A stretch of 64,000 nucleotides of DNA, taken from the NCBI RefSeq assembly GCF_001591365.1, contig NZ_BCUT01000008.1:124001-188000 (forward strand), written 5' to 3'. The translations under genes were made by a program, and so were the position numbers. The notes beneath the pieces are model-generated. The model ran no database searches, was not told the origin of the DNA, and saw only the letters and a program-made list of their open reading frames with translations. Positions within the stretch are counted from its first letter, which is position 1, and each line of letters starts with the position of its first letter. This document shows positions 27,695 to 36,444 of this stretch, one piece after another. The DNA is from Variovorax paradoxus NBRC 15149. Lineage in GTDB: Bacteria > Pseudomonadota > Gammaproteobacteria > Burkholderiales > Burkholderiaceae_C.

Positions 27695-27892
27695 CGGCGA
27701 TGGGGGTTGAGCCGCTGGGTGGCCGTCGAGGCACCGCCGAGCAGCGCAGCGACAGGCGGATCAGGGCTCGCAGCTGTCTGAGCGAAACGCAGTGGAGCGA
27801 GTTCTGCGAGACCCCGCCTGACGCGAGCAGCGCAGGGAAGCCGCGGAGCGGCCGGTGACGTCGGTCGCCCAGCGGCTCAACCCCCATCGCCG
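27695..27892. repeat. Long palindromic element B (perfect 25-bp terminal inverted repeats)
   Basis: Positions 27695-27719 and 27868-27892 are perfect reverse complements (CGGCGATGGGGGTTGAGCCG on the left, continuing CTGGG), and pairing continues imperfectly inward. The 148-base interior has its own inverted repeat (CTCGCAG/CTGCGAG). No open frame of note inside. Ends 18 bases before the stop of the fabG-like gene. Confidence 0.7.
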
Positions 27893-27909
27893 CGCCCCGG
27901 CAGTCAAAC

Positions 27910-28641
27910 TCAGATCATTCCGCCATTGATCGAAATTACCTGCCCGGTGATGTAGGCCGCTTCGTCGCTGGCGAGGAATGAAGCCAGCGCCGCCACTTCC
28001 TGCGGCGTTCCGGCGCGCTTCATCGGCACCATCTGGTTGACCATGGCGGGGTCGAAGGCGGCATCGGCCATGGGCGAGGCGATGATGCCGGGCGCAATGG
28101 CGTTGACCGTGACGCCGCGCGAGGCCACTTCGAGTGACAGCGCCTTGGTCGCGCTGTTGAGCGCACCCTTGGCGGCGGCGTAGTTGACCTGCCCGCGGTT
28201 GCCGGTCAGCGCCGAGACCGACGAGATATTGAGCACGCGGCCCCAGCGCGTGCGCATCATCGGCAGCAGCAAGGGCTGCGTCACGCGGAAGAATCCGTTG
28301 AGCGAGACGTCGATGACCTTGTGCCACTGGTCGGCGCGCATGCCGGGCAGCACGGCGTCGTCGTGCACGCCCGCGTTGTTGACCACGATCTGGACCGGCC
28401 CGCCTTCGAGCATGCGCTCGCAGGCCACGCGGCAGGCCTCGTCGCTGCGCAGGTCGAACACGTGGCACTCGGCCTTGCCGCCCGCGGCCGCGATGGTGGC
28501 TGCCAATTGCTCCACCGCTTCGGGCCGCGAGTTGGCGTGCAGCAGCACCGTGGCACCGTCGCGCGCGAGGCGCTCGGCCATGGCAGCGCCCAGGGCACCG
28601 CTGGCGCCGGTGATGAGTGCGCGTTTTCCTTCGAGCGTCAT
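27910..28641 (-). CDS. 3-oxoacyl-ACP reductase (FabG/ApeQ-like SDR)
   Basis: 243-residue short-chain dehydrogenase: NADPH motif TGASGALGAAMAERL (about 11-25), NNAG, and the catalytic Ser-Tyr-Lys as ISSVSALTGNRGQVNYAAAKGAL with Y150-like YxxxK. C-terminal YITGQVISINGGMI is typical of FabG. In this operon it would reduce the beta-keto group during polyene extension. Its ATG overlaps the stop of the dehydratase gene (28638). Confidence 0.9.
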   Translation of the reverse strand: MTLEGKRALITGASGALGAAMAERLARDGATVLLHANSRPEAVEQLAATIAAAGGKAECHVFDLRSDEACRVACERMLEGGPVQIVVNNAGVHDDAVLPGMRADQWHKVIDVSLNGFFRVTQPLLLPMMRTRWGRVLNISSVSALTGNRGQVNYAAAKGALNSATKALSLEVASRGVTVNAIAPGIIASPMADAAFDPAMVNQMVPMKRAGTPQEVAALASFLASDEAAYITGQVISINGGMI

Positions 28642-29111
28642 GGTGCGTGGGCTCCGGTTGCCAGCGGCGTGTTCAGCACCACCACCGCGCGGCCTTCGGC
28701 CAGCACGCGGGCGCCGCTGTCGCTCACCGCGAATTCGTAGAGGATCTGGTGGGTGTCGCCCGACAGGCGCCGCGCCTGCACCTGCAGCGCACCGTCGATG
28801 TCGTCGAGCCGCGCCACCGACAGGCGCACGCTGCGCGCACTCGCCAGGAATCCGGCCGACGGCGAGCTTCCCTCGGCAGCCAGCAAACCGCCGTGCAGCG
28901 CCATCGCTTGCGCCGCGTATTCAATGGCATTGGGTACAAGCAGGCCGCCCGTCGTTCGCAAGGGATTGTCGGGCTGCGCATGCGTGCGGGTGCTGCAGTG
29001 GATGGACTCGGCGTCCCAGCGTTCGAGCCGGTCGAGCAGGCACATGCTGCCGCTGTGCGGAATGCGCTTGGCAATGCCGGCGCGGTCGAGCGTCTGCGGC
29101 GCCGTGGTCAC
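28638..29111 (-). CDS. Hotdog-fold 3-hydroxyacyl-ACP dehydratase-like protein (ApeP type)
   Basis: 157 residues beginning at GTG (overlap GTGA with the methyltransferase stop). The RIPHSGSMCLLDRLERWD start (about 16-33) and PNAIEYAAQAMALHGGLLA (about 59-77) match the COG4706-type predicted dehydratases of aryl polyene clusters. The His and Glu in PHSGSM and IEYAAQ are the likely catalytic pair. Would dehydrate the growing 3-hydroxyacyl-ACP. No similar protein function is certain outside this context. Confidence 0.78.
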   Translation of the reverse strand: MTTAPQTLDRAGIAKRIPHSGSMCLLDRLERWDAESIHCSTRTHAQPDNPLRTTGGLLVPNAIEYAAQAMALHGGLLAAEGSSPSAGFLASARSVRLSVARLDDIDGALQVQARRLSGDTHQILYEFAVSDSGARVLAEGRAVVVLNTPLATGAHAP

Positions 29112-29890
29112 GCCCGATGCTCCAGGTCGGCCACCAGCAGCACGTTGGCAAAGGGCGTTCCCTTGCTCATCGGAATGCTCTGGACGCGAAAGTCCAGCCG
29201 CTGCAGCGCCGCCACCCAGTCGGACAGTGGACGGCCCCAGGTGGGCGACACCTTGTGGCCGCGGACGCGCGTCACGGTGCGGTCGACCCACTGGCTGATG
29301 GCAAAGCCGCGCTTGCTCGATGCATCGCCCACGCGCAGCAGCAGCCGGGCGTTCGCACTGCCGCCGCGCCGAAGCGCGTCGTGCACCCGCCGCAGGACGC
29401 CGTCCTGCGCGTCGATGCCCACGTAGTGCAGCACGTCGAGGATCACGACCAGGTCGCATTCGGGCAGCGGCACCGAGCACATGTCGGCGCAGACCAGCCG
29501 CGGCGCCGGCTGCAGGTGCCCGATGGAAGCCTCGGCGCGCGCCACGTCCTTGGGCATCAGCTCGATGCCGGTGTAGTCGGCGGCCGGCGGCGTGGGCTTC
29601 CACGACGAGGGCCAGCGGCCGTGCGCCTGCATGCGGCTCATCGACGCGAGCAGGCTCGCGAAGAGCCCCTGCCCGCAGCCGATGTCGACCACGCGCCGGT
29701 GAGCTGCATCGATCAGCCCGCGTTCGAGCAGCCCGCGGAACACCGGATCGCGCCCCAGCTTGCCGCGCGCGAAATGCCAGGCGAAGCTGCCGCCCTTCTT
29801 GTAGGGAACGGTGGCGGCCTCATGCAGCTCGCGCCAGGCGGCATCGGTGGAAGAAGACGACGACGAAGAAGAAGGCAGCACCGCGCTCAT
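29108..29890 (-). CDS. Class I SAM-dependent methyltransferase
   Basis: 260 residues with the SAM motif RVVDIGCGQGLFASLLA (about 65-81) and the later VILDVLHYVGID (motif II-like). The N-terminus has a run of eight serines encoded by a TCG/TCT-type trinucleotide tract (about 29851-29877). GTGA and ATGA overlaps on both sides place it inside the pigment-like operon. Substrate unknown; O- or C-methylation of the aryl head would be in keeping with aryl polyenes. Confidence 0.78.
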   Translation of the reverse strand: MSAVLPSSSSSSSSTDAAWRELHEAATVPYKKGGSFAWHFARGKLGRDPVFRGLLERGLIDAAHRRVVDIGCGQGLFASLLASMSRMQAHGRWPSSWKPTPPAADYTGIELMPKDVARAEASIGHLQPAPRLVCADMCSVPLPECDLVVILDVLHYVGIDAQDGVLRRVHDALRRGGSANARLLLRVGDASSKRGFAISQWVDRTVTRVRGHKVSPTWGRPLSDWVAALQRLDFRVQSIPMSKGTPFANVLLVADLEHRA

Positions 29891-30729
29891 GGTTCAAGGC
29901 CTTCCGGCAGGGTGACGGCGTGCAGGCGCTCGGCGCGCAGGCGTTCGAAAAGCAAGGGCAGTACCTCCAGCAATACAGGGTTTCCCAAAGGGGTGCGCGC
30001 GGCGTTGCCGTCGTGCAGGAGCAGGATGTCGCGCGCCTGCAGCTTGCGGTCCAGGCGCGCCATGACCTTGGCGGGATCGCCTTCGCGCGTGTCGAAGCCG
30101 CGGCGCGTCCAGCTCACGAGCGACAGGCCGAGCCGGTGCAGCACCGGCTCGAGGAACGGATTGCGCAGGCCCGCCGGCGCGCGGAAGCAGGTCGGGCGCT
30201 GGCCGGTGGTGTCGGCCAGGATGTCCTGCGCGCGCGCGATCTCGCTCGCAAAGCCGCGCGGCCCGAGGAACGAAAAATTGTGCCGGTGCCGCGCGGTGTG
30301 GTTCTGGATGCTGTGGCCCCGCGCCACGATCTCGCGCGCCAGCGCCGGGTGGGCCAGCACGCGCTCGGCAATGCAGAAGAAGGTGGCGCGCTGGCCGTGC
30401 GCGTCGAGCAGGTCGAGCACGCGGGGCGTGACCTCGGGGTCGGGCCCGTCGTCGATGGTGATGGCCACCTGGCGCCGGGCAGCGGCCGCCGCGGGCAGGC
30501 GCGTGACATTGGGGCCCAGCAGGCTGCTGCGCGGCGTGAGTCCCGCGCCGGTGATCAGCGCATGGTTCAGCACGATGGCGCCAATGGCCCAGGGCATGGC
30601 GCCCGGCACCAGCGCGCCGGCGCCGATGGCCGCCACGTGCCAGGCCGCGCTGGCGCGAATGGCAAGCGGCCAGGGCCAGGATTCGGACGGAGCGGCAGAG
30701 GCGGACGGCATGGCGCGGGATTTTCCCAT
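29887..30729 (-). CDS. Polysaccharide deacetylase (NodB fold)
   Basis: 280 residues. Two hydrophobic stretches at the N-terminus (about 22-60), then a NodB domain with all five landmarks: TIDDGPDP (motif 1), GHSIQNHTARH (zinc His pair), FRAPAGLRNP (motif 3), VSWTRRGFD and LLLHDG (motif 5). Removes acetyl groups from sugars or related esters. Membrane-anchored at the periplasmic face or facing the cytosol is not clear. Overlaps both neighbours (ATGA), so it is a true operon member; its role in a polyene pathway is not established. Confidence 0.85.
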   Translation of the reverse strand: MGKSRAMPSASAAPSESWPWPLAIRASAAWHVAAIGAGALVPGAMPWAIGAIVLNHALITGAGLTPRSSLLGPNVTRLPAAAAARRQVAITIDDGPDPEVTPRVLDLLDAHGQRATFFCIAERVLAHPALAREIVARGHSIQNHTARHRHNFSFLGPRGFASEIARAQDILADTTGQRPTCFRAPAGLRNPFLEPVLHRLGLSLVSWTRRGFDTREGDPAKVMARLDRKLQARDILLLHDGNAARTPLGNPVLLEVLPLLFERLRAERLHAVTLPEGLEP

Positions 30730-33137
30730 CAGCCGCGCGCGGCGGGCGGCGTGGGCGCCACGCGGCGCGCGAACGCGGCCGACAGCAGCAGCGCCAGCAA
30801 GGCGCCCGGCGCCACCACGCGGCCGATCGACGACAGCGCCGGAATGTCCGAGATCGCGATCAGCCCGAAAGACACCACCGTGGTGAGGTTGGCCAGCATC
30901 AGCGACGCCAGCGTGTCCTCGTCGGCCCGCCCGGCCACGCGCAGCTGGTCGAAGAACAACGCGTAGTTGGAGCCCACCGCCACGATCAGCAGCAGCCCCA
31001 CCAGGTGCAGGATGCCCAGCGGCACCTGGAGCACGGCCATGCCGCCCAGCGTGAGCACCACCGCGAACAGCAGCGGCTGGCACACCGCGAGCAGCCGCCG
31101 GCCCGAGCGCAGGTAGATGCCGAGCAGCACCACCACCGCCAGCGCGCCGAGCAGCACCTGCACGAAGGCCTCGTGCAGGTAGCGCTGATAGAGCCCCGCG
31201 AGTTCGCGGCCCACGTCGACCACCTGCACCTCGGGCACGCCCGCCAGCGCCGCTTCGAGCCGGCGCGCGTCGAACTTTGCCCCGGGGTGCAGCACCACCA
31301 GCGTCGACCAGCCGCCGCCCGGGCGCTGGTACATGAGCGTGTTGACGACCGAGCCGAGCGGCCCGCCCGCCAGGTCGGCGCGCCGCACGGGCGCGAGCTT
31401 GCGCGCGGCTTCGACATCAGCCAGGAAAGGGCCGAGGCGCGAGGCCGGCAGCGGCGAGCCTTGGGTGGCTTCGGCCAGCCGGCTGCGCAGCGTCTCGCCG
31501 TCGGGCAGGCTCGCGAGCCGGGCCGACTGCGTCGCGATGCTCGGCAGCACGCGCGTCACGGCCTCGAAGCCGCCGAGCTCGCCCTTGTCGACCAGGGCTT
31601 CGAGCCGCGCGGTGGCGGCTTCGGTGTTGCGCAGTGCGGTTTCTTCATCGGCGCCGTAGACCACGACCAGCGTGCCGCCGTCGCCGGTGCCGATGTCGGC
31701 GCGCAGCATCTCGTCGAGCTGCTGGGCCGACTTGGGCACCGGGCTCATGGCGCCGAGGTCGGCGCGCCACAGATGGCCGCCCTGCCAGATGACCAGCACC
31801 AGCGCAGCCACGCCGAGCCCCGCCAGCACCCAGCGCAGGTGCGGCAGGCCGCGCACGAGCACGCCGGCCGCACGCGCCATGTAGCGGCGCATGCCCATGC
31901 CGGTGGCGCCATCGGGCGCGAGCATCGGCAGTGCGTAGCGCGTGGCCAGTGCCGCGGCCACGAGCCCTGCGATGGAGAACACGCCCAGCTGCGCCAGGCC
32001 CGGGAATCCCGAGAACACCAGCGCCGCGAAGCCGCACACCGAGGTCAGCAGACCGAGCCGCACGGTGGGCCAATGCATATCGCGCCAGCGCGCCCAGCCG
32101 GTGCCGGCCACGGCCGCGCCGCGCGCCTGGATCAGGTAGTAGATGGCGTAGTCGACGGTCTCTCCGATCAGCGTGCTGCCAAAGCCCAGCGTCATGCCGT
32201 GCACCGAGCCGAACACCACGCTGACGGCCGCGGTCCCCACCACCACGCCGGTGGCCACGGGCAGGAACGCGATGACCAGCGCGCGCGGCGACGCGAAGGC
32301 CAGCAGCAGCAGGCCGCCCATCACGATGCCGCCCACGATCGCGAGGTGGATCGCTTCGGTCTTGATCTTGTCGCGGCTCAGCACCGAGAACACGGGCGGG
32401 CCGCTCAGCAGCAGCTTCGGCCGAGCGGCCTCTTCCATGCCGCGCGTGGCGGCATCGAAGGCCGCGTGCACGCTTGCAATGGTTTGCGCCTGGGCGTCGA
32501 GATCGCTGCCCGCCGCACGCGTGGTGGCGATCATGAGCGCGCGCGGCGCGCTGCGCGACATCCAGACGCCGTCTTCGCTGCGCGGTGCACTGGCCGGCGT
32601 CAGCTCGACGGCAATGCGCTGGGTCTCGCCGGTGGGATCGCGGTCGAGCAAGGGCTTGATCGCGTTGCCGGCCGGCGTGCCGAGCATCGACAGCGTTTCG
32701 TAGATCGCGTCGCGCAGGCCTTCGGCGGTGAAATGCTCGGGCCGGACGCCCGGCGAAAGCTGGTAGCGGTGCGCGAAGACCCAGGTGCCGGCCTCGCTCC
32801 AGTCGCCGGTGTCGCCGTTCTGGATCAGGTCGAAGAGCCGGCTCTCGCGCATGGACTTGGCCACGGCGCGCGATACGGCCGCGCGCTGCTCGGCACTCGC
32901 GCCGCCCTCGATGCCGAGCATCAGCGTGCGCGAGGCCACGCCGCTTTGCAGCTGCTCGATGAGCACCTGCTGCCGCGCGTCGGGGCTCTTGGGCAGGAAG
33001 GCGGAAAGGTCGGCGCTGAACTGCGTGCGCGCGATCTGCAGCGCGCCGCTGAGCAGCACCAGCGCCCAGACCAGCAGCACCAGCGCCCGGCGCTGCCAGC
33101 CCGGCGGGCCGCGCTCCCCGGTCTCGCGCGCCTTCAC
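30729..33137 (-). CDS. MMPL/RND-family exporter (ApeM/XanF-like)
   Basis: 802-residue membrane protein with two repeats of one helix, a large periplasmic loop, then five helices (about 12 helices). The N-terminal LVLLVWALVLLSGALQIARTQFSADLSAFLP and the MMPL core GGIVMGGLLLLAFASPRALVIAFLPVATGVVVG and TLGFGSTLIGETVDYAIYYL are clear. Predicted to move the lipid-linked product across the inner membrane, handing it to the LolA-like carrier encoded just upstream. Start GTG 33137 overlaps the lolA-like stop (GTGA). Confidence 0.86.
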   Translation of the reverse strand: MKARETGERGPPGWQRRALVLLVWALVLLSGALQIARTQFSADLSAFLPKSPDARQQVLIEQLQSGVASRTLMLGIEGGASAEQRAAVSRAVAKSMRESRLFDLIQNGDTGDWSEAGTWVFAHRYQLSPGVRPEHFTAEGLRDAIYETLSMLGTPAGNAIKPLLDRDPTGETQRIAVELTPASAPRSEDGVWMSRSAPRALMIATTRAAGSDLDAQAQTIASVHAAFDAATRGMEEAARPKLLLSGPPVFSVLSRDKIKTEAIHLAIVGGIVMGGLLLLAFASPRALVIAFLPVATGVVVGTAAVSVVFGSVHGMTLGFGSTLIGETVDYAIYYLIQARGAAVAGTGWARWRDMHWPTVRLGLLTSVCGFAALVFSGFPGLAQLGVFSIAGLVAAALATRYALPMLAPDGATGMGMRRYMARAAGVLVRGLPHLRWVLAGLGVAALVLVIWQGGHLWRADLGAMSPVPKSAQQLDEMLRADIGTGDGGTLVVVYGADEETALRNTEAATARLEALVDKGELGGFEAVTRVLPSIATQSARLASLPDGETLRSRLAEATQGSPLPASRLGPFLADVEAARKLAPVRRADLAGGPLGSVVNTLMYQRPGGGWSTLVVLHPGAKFDARRLEAALAGVPEVQVVDVGRELAGLYQRYLHEAFVQVLLGALAVVVLLGIYLRSGRRLLAVCQPLLFAVVLTLGGMAVLQVPLGILHLVGLLLIVAVGSNYALFFDQLRVAGRADEDTLASLMLANLTTVVSFGLIAISDIPALSSIGRVVAPGALLALLLSAAFARRVAPTPPAARG

Positions 33138-33748
33138 GGCGTGGTGCGTCCAGCGGCGCCCGGGCGCTCGGGCGTGATGCTCATCACCGAGCGGTCGCCG
33201 CCGACGAACTCCATTTCGAGGCCCAGCACCTCGCCGGCACGGCCGCTGATGCGGATGCTGCGCACCTGCGCCGCGAGCCGGCTGTCGGCCGGCAGGAGGT
33301 CGAGCGTCCAGTTGGCGGCCGAACCGCTCACCGTGCTGCGGAAATAGCGCTGCAGCGTGGCGCCATCGCCGGTCAGCGTGCCGCGCATGGCTTCGACCAG
33401 GCCGAGCAGCTCGGGCATGCTGTCGAGCGTCAGCGTGCGGTTGCGGCCGCCGCGCGACAGCGTCAGCGTGTTGCCTTCGACCGCCATGGTTTCCACGCGC
33501 GGCGACAAGGTGCGCCGCACCAGCTTGTCGGGCGCATCGAAGCTCAGCGTGCCGCGCGCATCGAGCGGGCCTTCGAGGCCGTGCACGAAACGCTGCTCGG
33601 TGAAGCGGGCCTCGCCGCTCTTCTGCTTGGCAAGCAGCACCATCAGGTCGGGCAGGTCGAAGGCCCACGCCGGCGCGGCGCAGAAGGCCAGTGCCAGCAG
33701 CAGGCTCCTGCAAAGCCAGTCAAACCGAATCTTCGAGCCAGAAATCAT
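33134..33748 (-). CDS. LolA-like outer-membrane lipoprotein carrier
   Basis: 204 residues with a signal peptide (SLLLALAFCAAPAWAF) and a LolA/LolB half-barrel: ARFTEQRFVHGLEGPLDARGTLSF (about 46-69), DKLVRRTLSPRVETMAVEGNTL. Distinct from the housekeeping LolA by short length and context. Likely escorts the hydrophobic product over the periplasm. Start overlaps the 3' end of the upstream acyltransferase gene by 29 bases. Confidence 0.8.
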   Translation of the reverse strand: MISGSKIRFDWLCRSLLLALAFCAAPAWAFDLPDLMVLLAKQKSGEARFTEQRFVHGLEGPLDARGTLSFDAPDKLVRRTLSPRVETMAVEGNTLTLSRGGRNRTLTLDSMPELLGLVEAMRGTLTGDGATLQRYFRSTVSGSAANWTLDLLPADSRLAAQVRSIRISGRAGEVLGLEMEFVGGDRSVMSITPERPGAAGRTTP

Positions 33749-34718
33749 GAAAGTTGAACCAGTTGTAGGGATAGGCGCGGCACAGGGCATCCAGGCGCGC
33801 CACGTAGGCTTCGACCGCCGCGCGGATGCGGCGTTCCCGCTCGGCGGGGTCGGGCGCCCGCTCGCTGAAGTCGGCCAGCAGGTCGAACCGGACATCGTAG
33901 CGCGCCCCGCCGCCGTAGAGGCCGGCCATGAAGAACACCTTGCGCCGCAGCAGCGCGGCCAGGCGAAACGGGCCGTCGTCGAAGCTGGCCGGATGGCCGA
34001 GGAACGGCAGCACGATGTTGTTGCCGCGCTGCTGCGCGGGCTGGTTCTCGCTGCCCGGCAGGGTGCGGTCGACCAGCATGCCGCCCAGGCCGCCGCCGTC
34101 GAGCCAGTCGCGCAGCGCGAGCATCGAATGCGGGCGGCCCAGCGCAATCACGTGCGGCCGCAGCCCGGGCAGGCTGATGGCGTTGAGGATGGCCGTGATG
34201 CGCTGCGCGTTGTCGGGATACATCAGCATCGCCAGCCGCAGCTCGTGCTTGTGCAGGCTGTTGTGCTTGCAGGCGCCCATGGCCTCGAAGCTGCCGACGT
34301 GCGCGCCGAGCAGGAAGGCGCCGCGCCCCTTCAGCGCCTCGGCTTCGAGCGCCTGGTTGCCCTCGACCCTCACGTCGAACAGGTCCATGCGCCCGCGCAG
34401 GAAGTACACGCGGTCGAGCACCGTCGAGGCAAAGGCATGCAGCAGGCGGTAGCCGTCGAGCCAGCCGGCGTGCGGGCCGATGGCCCTGAACAGGTAGCGC
34501 TTGATGTGGCGCCGCGGCGCGGGTGCGAACAGCAGGAAGTACAGGCTGATCGGCGGCAGCAGCAGGCGCGTGATGCGGCGCCCGCACACCAGTGCCATCA
34601 GGCAGATGAAGCGCAGCGCCAGCATGTTGCTGCGCTCGGGGGTGTGCGCCCAGTCGCCGCGCTGGCCTGCCTGCGCCGCGTCTTTCACGGCGCGCGTCTC
34701 GGCGTCGGTGTGATCCAT
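33720..34718 (-). CDS. LpxL/HtrB-like acyltransferase
   Basis: 332 residues (one more if the GTG at 34721 is used). A membrane-proximal hydrophobic segment (about 30-60), then the acyltransferase core GAFLLGAHVGSFEAMGACKH (HX4E-like: H-V-G-S-F-E), and the later NNIVLPFLGHPASFDDGPFRLA. Related to lipid A late acyltransferases; in aryl polyene clusters the homologue is ApeD-type. Start ATG overlaps the ligase stop (TGATG). Confidence 0.8.
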   Translation of the reverse strand: MDHTDAETRAVKDAAQAGQRGDWAHTPERSNMLALRFICLMALVCGRRITRLLLPPISLYFLLFAPAPRRHIKRYLFRAIGPHAGWLDGYRLLHAFASTVLDRVYFLRGRMDLFDVRVEGNQALEAEALKGRGAFLLGAHVGSFEAMGACKHNSLHKHELRLAMLMYPDNAQRITAILNAISLPGLRPHVIALGRPHSMLALRDWLDGGGLGGMLVDRTLPGSENQPAQQRGNNIVLPFLGHPASFDDGPFRLAALLRRKVFFMAGLYGGGARYDVRFDLLADFSERAPDPAERERRIRAAVEAYVARLDALCRAYPYNWFNFHDFWLEDSV

Positions 34719-36427
34719 CACGCAGACTCTGGCACGGCGGCCCAGCGGCCGGTGACAGCCAGCACGCCGTCGCAGCGCACGTCGAAGCGCACGCCGCGCG
34801 CGGCGCCGGACTCGGGCTGCAGCTCGATGGAGAGCATGCTGCCCGGCCGCACGGGCGCCAGGAACTTGGCGGCCGCGAGCGTGGGATGGGCACCCAGCCG
34901 GGCGGCCAGCGCGGGCACGCGCTGCACGGCTTCCAGGACCTCGGCCAATATCAGCGCACCGGGCAGCAGCGGCTGGCCGGGGAAGTGGCCCGCGAATGCC
35001 GGATGGTCGACCGGCACCGCATGGGCCAGCTGCACCGGCGTGTCGTCTTCTGCCAGCTGCGCGAGCGCGAATTCGCGCAGCGCGCGCGCCGTGAGCTTGC
35101 CGGTGCCTTCGCGCGGAAAGGCCTTCACCTGCACCACGCGGCGCGGCACGAACACCGGCTCCAGCCGCTGGCGAAGCGCGGCAATGATCTGGCCGGCCGA
35201 GAGCGTGGGCGCGACCACGAAGGCCACCGGACGCACCACGCCGTCGGCCACTTCGTCGGGCAGCCAGAACGCGCCGTCCTCGACGCCCGCGATGCTGTTG
35301 AGGTGGTAGTTCAAGTGCGCGAGCGAGCTGCGCCGGCCCGCGACATGGATCAGGTCGTTGGCGCGGCCCAACAGCCGGAAGCGCCGTGCGTCGAGCAGCT
35401 CGAGCACGTCGGCCATCGGCGTGGGCTCGGGCAGGAAGTCGCCGCTGAAGATAAAGCGCTCGGCCCTGTCGCCCTCCCCTGGCTGGGCGTGCACGCGGAT
35501 ATCTCCGAAGGTCTCCCAGACTTCGCTCTGCGTGGTGCGGCGGGTGGCGACCTGGCCGGACTCGGTGCTGCCGTAGATCTCGATCAGCACGCCGCCGAGC
35601 GCCTGCTCGGCCTGGGCCGCGAGCTGCGGCGAGAGCGGCGCGGTGGCGGAAAGCACCAGGTCGACCGGCGGCAGCTCGATGCCCGAGAGCAGCAGCGTCT
35701 TCAGGTGGAAAGGCGTGGTGACCAGTGCGCGGGGGCGTGGCACCGAAGCCAGCGTCTTGGCCACGTCGGCTGGAAAGAACGGCCGTCCGCTGTCGAACGC
35801 GGCGCCGCCGAGCATGGCCAGCAGCGCCGATGATTCCAGCCCGTAGCTGTGCTGCACGGGCACGGTCGCCACCAGCGTCAGGCCGGCCAGCGACGGCAGG
35901 CCGAGCAGGCTGGAGAGCCGCTCCACCGCTACCGCGACATCGCCGACCAGCGTGTCCCAGCGCTTGGCATGCGGCTGCGGTGCGCCGGTGGAGCCGGAGG
36001 TCAGCAGGCTCACCGCGTGCATGGCGCCGTCGATGGCCGGAAGCTCGAGGCCCGCATCGCCTTCGGAGCCGCCGCGGTATTCGACCAGCAGGCGCGGCAT
36101 GCCGGGCGTGGCGAGCGCGGCGTCATCGGTCAGCGCGAAAAGATTCGAGCCGCCGGATTCGAGCAGGCGCGCGAGCGTGTCGGGCCGCGCGTCGGGCGGC
36201 AGCAGGCTCGCATGGCCGCGCACCAGCGCAGCGGCCAGGCCGACCGCAAACGCATAGCGGTCGACACAGAGATTGACGGCCCGGCCCTCGGCCGGCAGCA
36301 GCGGCGCGAAGCGGGCCACGTCGGCCAGGAACTGGCGCGTGCTCACCGGCACGCCGGCGCGCCAGGCCAGCGGTGCATCGAGGTCCCGGTTGGCGATCAG
36401 CGGCAGCAGGCGGGTATCGGCGCTCAC
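34718..36427 (-). CDS. Acyl-AMP ligase fused to a FabZ-like dehydratase domain
   Basis: 569 residues. The first about 455 form an ANL-superfamily adenylating enzyme: phosphate loop LLTSGSTGAPQPHAK, IYGSTESGQVATRRT, and the late LGRANDLIHVAGRR hinge and PREGTGKLTARAL lysine. The last about 110 residues are a hotdog domain with the FabA/FabZ-type HPAFAGHFPGQPLLPG (about 475-490). In known aryl polyene systems these are separate ApeH and ApeI proteins. Would load an aryl acid onto the ACP and also dehydrate intermediates. Start GTG 36427 has AAGGGG 6-11 bases upstream and lies 17 bases after the membrane-protein stop. Confidence 0.85.
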   Translation of the reverse strand: MSADTRLLPLIANRDLDAPLAWRAGVPVSTRQFLADVARFAPLLPAEGRAVNLCVDRYAFAVGLAAALVRGHASLLPPDARPDTLARLLESGGSNLFALTDDAALATPGMPRLLVEYRGGSEGDAGLELPAIDGAMHAVSLLTSGSTGAPQPHAKRWDTLVGDVAVAVERLSSLLGLPSLAGLTLVATVPVQHSYGLESSALLAMLGGAAFDSGRPFFPADVAKTLASVPRPRALVTTPFHLKTLLLSGIELPPVDLVLSATAPLSPQLAAQAEQALGGVLIEIYGSTESGQVATRRTTQSEVWETFGDIRVHAQPGEGDRAERFIFSGDFLPEPTPMADVLELLDARRFRLLGRANDLIHVAGRRSSLAHLNYHLNSIAGVEDGAFWLPDEVADGVVRPVAFVVAPTLSAGQIIAALRQRLEPVFVPRRVVQVKAFPREGTGKLTARALREFALAQLAEDDTPVQLAHAVPVDHPAFAGHFPGQPLLPGALILAEVLEAVQRVPALAARLGAHPTLAAAKFLAPVRPGSMLSIELQPESGAARGVRFDVRCDGVLAVTGRWAAVPESA

Positions 36428-36444
36428 GCAGTGGGCCCCTTGCT

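Noticed and set aside
27446..27909. Protein-coding frames across the palindromic gap
   Set aside because: The frames do not persist over element boundaries and lack ribosome sites; the palindromes explain the sequence better.
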